A stretch of DNA of 5,332 bases from Thiomargarita sp. (lineage in GTDB: Bacteria > Pseudomonadota > Gammaproteobacteria > Beggiatoales > Beggiatoaceae). The stretch spans positions 1 to 5,332 of the forward strand of contig JAUXCJ010000128.1 in the NCBI GenBank assembly GCA_030618965.1, given 5' to 3'. The notes beneath the pieces were generated by a model. The model was not told the origin of the DNA and ran no database searches. It saw only the letters and a program-made list of their open reading frames with translations. Below are positions 1 to 5,332 of the stretch, piece by piece (position 1 is the stretch's first letter; every line of letters begins with the position of its first letter). The translations under genes were made by a program, and so were the position numbers.

Positions 1-141
1 AAAGCCATTACCAGTATCATTATGGCTTCCTCCAAAAACAACAATCTTATTTTTTTGTGCAAAAGCACTGGAAATATAAAAAATGCTTACGACAAATAAA
101 ATAAGCGCGAAAATTAATTTTTGATGTTTCATTAAAAACAT
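1..141 (-). CDS. Secreted SGNH/GDSL-type lipase or esterase, N-terminal 47 codons (runs off left edge)
   Basis: Only the first 47 codons are present; the gene continues beyond base 1. Reading from base 141, residues 1-28 form a typical Sec signal peptide: Lys5/His6/Lys8, then a hydrophobic core (LIFALILFVVSIFYI) and a likely signal peptidase I site AFA|QK after residue 28. The mature part starts QKNKIVVFGGSHNDTGNGF. This matches block I of the GDSL/SGNH hydrolase family, usually FGDS-L-SDTGN, in which the Ser (here Ser39) is the nucleophile and acylesters are hydrolysed outside the cytoplasm. The usual Asp-Ser-Leu reads Gly-Ser-His here. I chose the ATG at 141 over the in-frame ATG at 132 because AGGAG lies 8 bases upstream of it. 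The gene is divergent from the kinase operon. The SGNH assignment is good, but substrate and catalytic Asp/His blocks are off-window, so lipase, esterase or another SGNH activity cannot be separated. Confidence 0.8.
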   Translation of the reverse strand, partial: MFLMKHQKLIFALILFVVSIFYISSAFAQKNKIVVFGGSHNDTGNGF

Positions 142-149
142 TAATTAGT

Positions 150-154
150 CTCCT
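150..154 (-). promoter_or_regulatory. Shine-Dalgarno site of the SGNH hydrolase gene
   Basis: Read on the minus strand this is AGGAG, followed by 8 bases and then the ATG at 141. It decides the start: the alternative in-frame ATG at 132 would be 17 bases away. It is the only clear ribosome binding site in the window; neither plus-strand gene has one. Confidence 0.75.
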
Positions 155-230
155 AAAACAAGTGGTTGGACAGAGTCTCGTCAAAGTCTGATTAACCTCA
201 AAGTGAACGTAGCCTGGATTAATGTCACTC

Positions 231-244
231 ACTTATACATAAGT
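231..244. promoter_or_regulatory. Short dyad symmetric site, possible operator
   Basis: ACTTAT (231-236) and ATAAGT (239-244) are perfect inverted arms around AC. A 6+2+6 dyad between divergent genes could bind a dimeric regulator, but in AT-rich DNA such a short dyad also arises by chance. There is no second copy in the region and no known consensus that I recognise. Confidence 0.2.
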
Positions 245-250
245 TATTTT

Positions 251-282
251 GTAGGGTGGGCAGCGTCTTTTTGCTGCCCACC
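251..282 (+). repeat. REP-like unit, left copy
   Basis: GTAG head at 251-254, stem GGTGGGCAGC (255-264) with GCTGCCCACC (273-282), loop GTCTTTTT (265-272). The GTAG faces outward, toward the hydrolase gene. The two innermost stem pairs are G-C and C-G. Confidence 0.75.
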
Positions 283-293
283 GTTCCTAGCAT

Positions 294-325
294 GGTGGGC
301 AAAAAAAAGACTTTGCCCACCCTAC
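294..325 (-). repeat. REP-like unit, right copy (inverted)
   Basis: Read on the minus strand from 325 it has the GTAG head, a stem made of GGTGGGCAAA and TTTGCCCACC, and the same GTCTTTTT loop as the left copy. On the plus strand the arms are 294-303 and 312-321. The two innermost stem pairs are A-T instead of the left copy's G-C and C-G, so the hairpin is kept although the sequence changed. Confidence 0.75.
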
Positions 326-416
326 ATAAGATTCTTTGATTTCAATCATTTAAATTGTGTAGGTGAGTGAGCAGTAGCTCAGGAACGAGGATGCGTAACA
401 TCAGTTAGATCAAATT

Positions 417-3400
417 ATGCTACAAAATATAAAGATTCGCACTAGACTGCTTATTATTCTGTCATCAATATCAATTATTGCAGTGGCTCTTTATGGTTAT
501 ATAGGTTATAGCATTGGACATAAGATAGTGAAGAAGGAATCTTTCAATAAATTAACGGCCATACGGGAGATGAAAGCCAATCAGATAGAGCGGTATTTTC
601 AACATATTACCGATCAAATTGTGACTTTCTCGGAAGATCGTATGATTATTGAAGCTATGAAGGACTTTAAGGTTGGTTTTACTCAAATCAATACTACTCT
701 GAACCTAACAGCTATAAATGCCATAGATAAGCGATTGAAAATTTACTATGATGAACAATATTTTACTCGCTTAAACCCTAATCTGGATAAGCCGGCTCTC
801 ACTTCTGATTATTGGCCTAATTCTATAAATACTCGTATTTTGCAGGATCTTTATATTGCTTCCAATCGTAATCTCACCGGTTCTAAACATAAACTCAATG
901 ACGCTGGAGATGGCAGTGATTACAGCCAAATTCACCAATTTTACCATCCGATTATTAGAAACTACTTAGAAAAATTTGGTTATTACGATATTTTCTTGGT
1001 AGATCATAAAACCGGACATATTGTTTATAGCGTGTCCAAAGAAGTTGATTACGGTACTTCACTCTTAACCGGACCTTATAAAAACACCAACTTTGCAGAG
1101 GTTTTTCGAGCCGCTCAACAAACCACTCAGCCAGATTTTGTCAAGTTGGTTGATTTTGAATCTTATCATCCATCATATAACGCCCAAGCTTCATTCATTT
1201 CCTCTCCCATTTACGATAATCAAGAAAAGATCGGAGTGTTATTGTTTCAAATACCAGTGGCTAAAATTAATGACATCATGACTAATCAACAACGCTGGTT
1301 CCAAATTGGCCTTGGCGCGAGTGGCGAGACTTATATTGTCGGATCTGATTACACTCTCCGTAATCAATCACGTTTCTTTATAGAAGATAAAAAAAAGTAT
1401 TTTAAGAGGATAAGCCAAATTGGTTTGGCACCCGCCACGATTAAAAAAATCCGGAATTTGAATAGTACCATCGGTTTACAATTAGCTAAAACCCCCAGCT
1501 CTGAAGCAGCTCTGCGTGGTGAAGTTAATACCCAAATTTTTTCTGACTACCGCGGTGTATCAGTCTTGTCCTCATACCAACCACTCAATATCAAAGATGT
1601 GCATTGGGTTATCATAAGTGAGATTGACGAAACGGAAGCCTTTGCACATATAGATATGTTCAAGTACAAAATCTTTATTTGGTTTATTATTTTAACTATC
1701 GTTATTGTTATAATTGCATTATTTTTTGCTAATTCCATTACCCATCCTTTACTAATATTAGCTACACATGCAAAAAAACTGGCTAAAGGTCATTTGGATG
1801 TTCAGGTTGATATACACCGACAAGATGAAATTGGTGAATTAGCCAAGAGCTTTAACAGTATGCGTTTGTCGATCAATAAATTGATTAACGAATTGGAAGG
1901 AAGTAATTGTGACTTGGAACAGAAAAATACCCAGCTTGTGCGTCAAAATGCTATGCTTGAAGCACAACGGGAAGCCACCATTCATGCTATTCTCGTTGTC
2001 GATGAAAATAGAAAAGTGGTTGATTATAACCAAATTTTTCTAAATTGTTGGCATATTTCGCAGCAGATTGCTGAGACTAAAGATGATAACCGGCTACTCG
2101 AATTTATTCTTCCGCAACTTAAGGATCCAGAAGCATTTTTAGAAAAGGTGGAATATCTCTACAACCGTTCTGATGAAATCAGTTGTGACGAGATTTTCTT
2201 AAAAGATGGGCGTGTTCTTGAACGTCATTCTGCCCCGATGGTTTCTCCCGATGGAGAAAATTATGGTCGCTTTTGGTGTTTTCAAGATATAACTGAACGC
2301 AAGCAGGCTGAGGAAAAGCTGCAACAAGCCAAGAAAAACGCCGATGTCGCCAACAACGCCAAGAGTGAATTTCTCGCCAATATGAGCCACGAACTACGCA
2401 CACCGCTTAATGCGATTTTGGGCTATACGCAAATTTTAAAGTGCGATCAACGCTTGATGGAAAAATATGGAAAACCGATCGATACCATTCATAGCAGCGG
2501 CGAGCATCTCCTGATGATGATTAATGACATTTTAGAACTGTCTAAAATTGAGGCGGGTCAAATGGAATTGGAGCAAACGATTTTTCATTTCCCCTTTTTT
2601 CTGAAAACGTTTGTGGATATGATACAGATTCGTGCAACCTTAAAAGGGATTTCCTTTGTATCTCAAATACCACCGGATTTACCGAGCAGTGTTCAAGGAG
2701 ATGAAAAACGCTTACGTCAAGTCCTGTTGAATTTAGTCGGCAATGCTATTAAATTTACCAAAACCGGTAGTGTGACGCTGAGACTGACAACGGAAAATTT
2801 GAGTCAAGTGCCTGATTCCCAAGGCACCCTTCCTAAGCAGCTTCAAAGAATTCATTTCCAAGTGGAAGATACCGGTATTGGTATTTCGCCGGAAAAACTA
2901 AAAGAGATATTTTTGCCTTTTCATCAAGTGGGTGAACAGCGTTTTCAAATGGAAGGTAGCGGCTTGGGTTTAGCGATTAGCCAGCGGCTGGTTCGCTTGA
3001 TGGGGAGTGAATTGTATGTGGAAAGTACCCTTGGTCAAGGTAGCGTTTTTGGGTTTGAATTGGATTTGTACACCCCCTTGGAAGAAATTGAGATAGAAAC
3101 CACAGAAAAGCTGGCGATTATCGGTTTTCGCGGAGAAAAACGTAACATTCTTATTGTAGACGATAAATCCGACAACCGTGATATATTAAAAATGATGCTT
3201 TTGCCTCTAGGCTTTGAAATTGTGGAAGCCATCCACGGGCGTGATGCGCTGACACAGGCAACCGCATTTAAGCCAGATCTTATTTTACTGGATTTGCTCA
3301 TGCCGGTGATGGACGGTTTTGAATTCATGCGCCATATCCGACAAATTTCCTGCTTAAAAAATGTGATTGTTATTGGTGTTTCGGCAAGCGCCTCAAAACA

Positions 3401-3758
3401 GAAGCAACAAGAGGCGTTAGCGGCAAGCTGTGATGATTTTATCAGTAAACCAGTTAAGATCGATCATCTTTTAGAGCGTTTGCAAATTCACTTGAAACTT
3501 GAATGGATTTATGAAGAAATAACAGAGGTGCAACAGAAATCTGAAGAAGTGCTGCCATTAATTATTCCTCCTATGGAAGAGTTAGAGACTTTGCTAAAAG
3601 CAGCAAAGAAACATAACATCATCGAAACCCAGAAATATGCCAAAAAGATTAAGGCACTTAATTCTCAATTTATCCCTTTTATTTCTAAAATTGAGCAATT
3701 TTTGAAAACATATCAATTTAAACAGGCCATTAACTTTATAAAAGCCTATATGAAATAA
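417..3758 (+). CDS. Membrane-bound hybrid sensor histidine kinase (dCache-like sensor, HAMP, PAS, HisKA, HATPase, receiver)
   Basis: This is a complete 1113-residue sensor kinase. Order: basic N-terminus, TM1 about 11-31; a periplasmic region about 34-415 with double-Cache features (YYDIFLVD at 189-196, KEVDYG at 208-213, DYRG at 377-380, Trp397 and the SEIDETEA stretch just before the membrane); TM2 about 419-438; HAMP about 440-492; a coiled coil; PAS about 515-632 ending DITERK; HisKA with H-box SHELRTPLN (His658); HATPase with N-box Asn776, G1 box DTGIGI from Asp818 and G2 box GSGLGLA 847-853; receiver about 910-1028 with Asp915/Asp916, phosphoacceptor Asp959, Ser989 and Lys1011-Pro1012. 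A lysine-rich helical tail (about 1030-1113, with PPMEEL at 1051-1056) follows; I recall similar tails on other hybrid kinases, but no named domain. All catalytic motifs are intact, so it should be active. The ATG at 417 sits just before TM1 but has no clear Shine-Dalgarno. The ligand is unknown. It is cotranscribed with the regulator six bases downstream. Confidence 0.93.
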   Translation: MLQNIKIRTRLLIILSSISIIAVALYGYIGYSIGHKIVKKESFNKLTAIREMKANQIERYFQHITDQIVTFSEDRMIIEAMKDFKVGFTQINTTLNLTAINAIDKRLKIYYDEQYFTRLNPNLDKPALTSDYWPNSINTRILQDLYIASNRNLTGSKHKLNDAGDGSDYSQIHQFYHPIIRNYLEKFGYYDIFLVDHKTGHIVYSVSKEVDYGTSLLTGPYKNTNFAEVFRAAQQTTQPDFVKLVDFESYHPSYNAQASFISSPIYDNQEKIGVLLFQIPVAKINDIMTNQQRWFQIGLGASGETYIVGSDYTLRNQSRFFIEDKKKYFKRISQIGLAPATIKKIRNLNSTIGLQLAKTPSSEAALRGEVNTQIFSDYRGVSVLSSYQPLNIKDVHWVIISEIDETEAFAHIDMFKYKIFIWFIILTIVIVIIALFFANSITHPLLILATHAKKLAKGHLDVQVDIHRQDEIGELAKSFNSMRLSINKLINELEGSNCDLEQKNTQLVRQNAMLEAQREATIHAILVVDENRKVVDYNQIFLNCWHISQQIAETKDDNRLLEFILPQLKDPEAFLEKVEYLYNRSDEISCDEIFLKDGRVLERHSAPMVSPDGENYGRFWCFQDITERKQAEEKLQQAKKNADVANNAKSEFLANMSHELRTPLNAILGYTQILKCDQRLMEKYGKPIDTIHSSGEHLLMMINDILELSKIEAGQMELEQTIFHFPFFLKTFVDMIQIRATLKGISFVSQIPPDLPSSVQGDEKRLRQVLLNLVGNAIKFTKTGSVTLRLTTENLSQVPDSQGTLPKQLQRIHFQVEDTGIGISPEKLKEIFLPFHQVGEQRFQMEGSGLGLAISQRLVRLMGSELYVESTLGQGSVFGFELDLYTPLEEIEIETTEKLAIIGFRGEKRNILIVDDKSDNRDILKMMLLPLGFEIVEAIHGRDALTQATAFKPDLILLDLLMPVMDGFEFMRHIRQISCLKNVIVIGVSASASKQKQQEALAASCDDFISKPVKIDHLLERLQIHLKLEWIYEEITEVQQKSEEVLPLIIPPMEELETLLKAAKKHNIIETQKYAKKIKALNSQFIPFISKIEQFLKTYQFKQAINFIKAYMK

Positions 3759-3764
3759 AAAAAC

Positions 3765-5332
3765 ATGATAAATACGACAGAATTTAAACAGTCTACGGTT
3801 TTAGTTGTTGATGATAAACCCAACAATTTAGACGTTTTAATTGCTCATTTATACAAACAGGGGTTGAGCATTTCTGTGGCATTGAATGGTGAAGAAGCCA
3901 TTGAATTAGCGAAGGAAATTGTACCAGACCTCATTCTTTTGGATGTTCTCATGCCCGGTATTGATGGTTTCGAGACCTGTAGGCGTTTAAAAACAGACCC
4001 AATGACAAGAGATATTCCGGTGATTTTTATGACGGCTCTCTCAGATACGGTTAATAAAGTTGAAGGTTTTGAAGCCGGCGGCGTGGATTATATTACCAAA
4101 CCATTTCAAAAAGAAGATGTTTTAGTACGGCTCAATGTACATCTGACCATCTACAATCAACAAAAAAAGCTGGAAAAACAAAATACCGAGTTGATAAAGC
4201 TGAACCAACAGCTCAAACAGGAAATTGCCCGGCGAGAACAGGTAGAGGATGCGCTGCAAGTAGCGGATGCCAAGCTCTCTTTGATATCCGAGCAGGAAAC
4301 CAAACGTTGGGGCATCTCAGCTTTTATCGGTAAAAGTCCAACCATGGTCACGATTTTTGAAAATATTCGCCGTTTACAGAATGTGGAAAAAACCAGTGTC
4401 TTGATTCTCGGTGAAAGCGGTACCGGCAAAGAACTGATCGCCCGCGCCATTCACTTTGGCAGTGCCCGTGCCAAGGCCCCTTTTATTCCTGTCAACTGTT
4501 CTGCAATTCCCGATGAACTGGCGGAATCGACCTTTTTTGGCCATGTGCGGGGGGCTTTTACGGGCGCGGTGAACGAGCGCAAGGGCTACTTTGAGTTGGC
4601 GAAAGGCGGGACTCTATTTCTGGATGAAATAGGTGATATGCCAAAGATATTACAAGCCAAACTCCTGCGTACCCTAGAAGACGGCACCCTGATACCGGTG
4701 GGCGGCAATCAGGAAAAAAAAGTAGAGTTCCGCGTCATAGCAGCGACCAATACCAACTTAGCCGCTAAGATTGCAGCCGGTGAATTTCGCCAAGATCTCT
4801 ATTTCCGGCTGGCGGGTTACATTATCCAAGCTCCTCTCCTGCGGGAACACAAGGAAGATATCCCGTTGCTAGTAGATCATTTGTTATCCCATTTCGCAGA
4901 GGATATGGGCCGCCCTAAAGCGGCGTTGACACCACAAGCACTGGCTATCCTAGAAAATTACTCTTTCCCCGGTAATGTCCGGGAATTAAAAAACCTCATT
5001 GAACACGCCCTGATCAGCAGTAACGGCGCACAGATTCAACCGCAGCATTTCCATTTCATCGAGGTTGCACCGACCACATCGGCCCTGCCCGCGTTAAGCC
5101 AAACGGTTGAGACGGTTTCCTTGCCTTCGGAAACCAAGCCTCAGCTTCAAAAAGGTGAGACAAGCGCAAAGGAAAAAATTCTAGCATACGTGCGTGAACA
5201 AGGTAGCATCAACAATACCCAGTGCCGACACTTGCTTAATTTGGACTACCACCGGGCCTCTTATATTTTGAAAAAAATGAACCAGAAGGGTTTATTAGTG
5301 CGCGAAGGTGAACGGCGGTGGTCTTATTATCG
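3765..5332 (+). CDS. Sigma-54-dependent response regulator: receiver, coiled coil, AAA+, winged-helix-like C-terminus (runs off right edge)
   Basis: 522 codons plus two bases are visible with no stop. Residues 10-127 are a receiver: Asp16/Asp17, phosphoacceptor Asp60 in LLDVLMPGIDG, Thr90 and Lys112-Pro113. A charged coiled coil fills about 130-175. The AAA+ sigma-54 activator domain (about 186-415) has Walker A GESGTGKE (216-223), an intact GAFTGA loop (263-268) that contacts sigma-54, Walker B TLFLDEIGD (283-291), the arginine-finger segment FRQDLYFRL (341-349) and sensor-II FPGNVRELKN (401-410). A Pro/Thr/Ser-rich linker (about 434-466) leads to about 467-522, which reads as helix, helix, recognition helix, then a basic wing (VREGERRWSYY). 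It resembles a winged HTH rather than the usual Fis-type HTH. The protein should bind DNA and use ATP to open sigma-54 promoters when phosphorylated, most likely by the kinase encoded just upstream. The start gives a normal receiver N-terminus but lacks a clear Shine-Dalgarno, suggesting translational coupling. It is nearly complete, since the wing is already reached. Confidence 0.92.
   Translation, partial: MINTTEFKQSTVLVVDDKPNNLDVLIAHLYKQGLSISVALNGEEAIELAKEIVPDLILLDVLMPGIDGFETCRRLKTDPMTRDIPVIFMTALSDTVNKVEGFEAGGVDYITKPFQKEDVLVRLNVHLTIYNQQKKLEKQNTELIKLNQQLKQEIARREQVEDALQVADAKLSLISEQETKRWGISAFIGKSPTMVTIFENIRRLQNVEKTSVLILGESGTGKELIARAIHFGSARAKAPFIPVNCSAIPDELAESTFFGHVRGAFTGAVNERKGYFELAKGGTLFLDEIGDMPKILQAKLLRTLEDGTLIPVGGNQEKKVEFRVIAATNTNLAAKIAAGEFRQDLYFRLAGYIIQAPLLREHKEDIPLLVDHLLSHFAEDMGRPKAALTPQALAILENYSFPGNVRELKNLIEHALISSNGAQIQPQHFHFIEVAPTTSALPALSQTVETVSLPSETKPQLQKGETSAKEKILAYVREQGSINNTQCRHLLNLDYHRASYILKKMNQKGLLVREGERRWSYY

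Larger units (their letters stand above)
251..325. repeat. REP-like doublet (BIME-like): two inverted GTAG-headed hairpin units
   Basis: The element begins GTAGGGTGGGCA (251-262) and ends with its exact reverse complement TGCCCACCCTAC (314-325). It consists of two 32-base units in opposite orientation, with 11 unrelated bases between them (283-293). Each unit is a GTAG tetranucleotide, a 10-bp perfect stem and an 8-base loop, GTCTTTTT in one and its reverse complement AAAAAGAC in the other. The units are identical at 28 of 32 positions, and the four differences form two compensatory base-pair changes in the stem. A GTAG head before a hairpin, arranged as inverted pairs, is the known architecture of REP sequences moved by RAYT (TnpA-REP, Y1 tyrosine) transposases. 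No such transposase is in the window. A cruciform or transcript hairpin with a role in expression is possible. No T-tract follows either stem, so this is not a standard intrinsic terminator. Confidence 0.8.
142..416. other. Divergent intergenic region between hydrolase and kinase genes
   Basis: This 275-base stretch separates two divergent genes, so promoters in both directions should lie here. I see no sigma-70 pair good enough to call, and no GG-N10-GC (-24/-12) sigma-54 site. Its visible content is the REP-like doublet at 251-325, a short dyad at 231-244 (ACTTAT-AC-ATAAGT), an 8-base direct repeat TACATAAG at 236-243 and 323-330, and an 8-base inverted pair TCACTCAC/GTGAGTGA at 225-232 and 363-370. 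No plausible protein gene is seen in it. Confidence 0.7.

Noticed and set aside
47..232. Minus-strand 61-codon reading frame across the hydrolase start
   Set aside because: It overlaps the signal-peptide-bearing hydrolase frame, shows no family features and has no ribosome binding site; it is a shadow.
257..274. Possible sigma-54 -24/-12 promoter (TGGGCA...TTTTTGC)
   Set aside because: The spacing between GG and GC is 12 bases rather than 10, and the sequence is fully explained by the REP-like hairpin.
255..321. Intrinsic terminators
   Set aside because: The hairpins are strong, but neither is followed by a T-run in either direction, and they do not lie after a gene.
251..325. CRISPR array
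   Set aside because: There are only two units, they are inverted rather than direct, and no cas gene is present.
336..364. Possible sigma-70 promoter for the kinase (TTGATT as -35)
   Set aside because: No acceptable -10 hexamer lies 16-18 bases downstream.
391..408. Five-codon ATG-to-TAG reading frame just before the kinase
   Set aside because: GAGG abuts its ATG with no spacing, and it encodes nothing attenuator-like; most likely chance.
3757..3764. A-AAA-AAC slippery heptamer
   Set aside because: It lies after the kinase stop codon and both genes are already in the same frame, so frameshifting would have no obvious use.
4157..4450. Minus-strand 97-codon reading frame opposite the regulator
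   Set aside because: Its Ser/Cys/Phe-rich sequence is the antisense of the coiled coil and Walker A region; a shadow. The other minus-strand frames under the kinase (for example 3035-3328) are rejected for the same reason.

Overview
The window looks like a piece of a moderately AT-rich gammaproteobacterial chromosome. The evidence is a large dCache-type hybrid histidine kinase, a sigma-54 activator response regulator, and a REP-like repeat with GTAG heads and a GGTGGGC stem. I recall repeats of this kind, and arrays of such kinases, from large sulfur bacteria (Thiotrichales, Beggiatoa/Thioploca-like). That taxonomic suggestion is inference only; no rRNA or other marker gene is present.

Layout. 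At the left edge, on the minus strand, is the first 47 codons of a secreted SGNH/GDSL-type hydrolase (141 down to 1, running off the window). It has a clear Shine-Dalgarno sequence, a signal peptide and the nucleophile block. A 275-base divergent intergenic region (142-416) follows. Its main content is a 75-base element made of two inverted 32-base units (251-282 and 294-325). Each unit is a GTAG head plus a 10-bp hairpin, and the two hairpins differ by compensatory base-pair changes. No convincing promoter is visible there.

On the plus strand, 417-3758 encodes an 1113-residue membrane hybrid histidine kinase: TM, double-Cache-like periplasmic sensor, TM, HAMP, PAS, HisKA, HATPase, receiver and a helical C-terminal tail. 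Six bases after its stop, in the same frame, begins a second gene (3765 to the right edge, incomplete). It encodes a response regulator with a receiver, a coiled coil, an AAA+ sigma-54 interaction domain with an intact GAFTGA loop, and an unusual winged-helix-like C-terminus where a Fis-type HTH would normally be.

How they fit together. The kinase and regulator are almost certainly one operon and a cognate sensory pair. A periplasmic ligand or condition sensed by the Cache domain would control autophosphorylation of His658. Phosphoryl groups could go to the kinase's own receiver (Asp959) and/or to Asp60 of the regulator, which would then drive transcription by sigma-54 RNA polymerase. No HPt domain is seen in the window. 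The target genes cannot be read from the sequence. The divergent hydrolase is a neighbour, but no operator or -24/-12 promoter links it to the pair. The most unusual points are the non-Fis C-terminus of the regulator, the compensatory changes in the REP-like doublet, and the altered GDSL motif.
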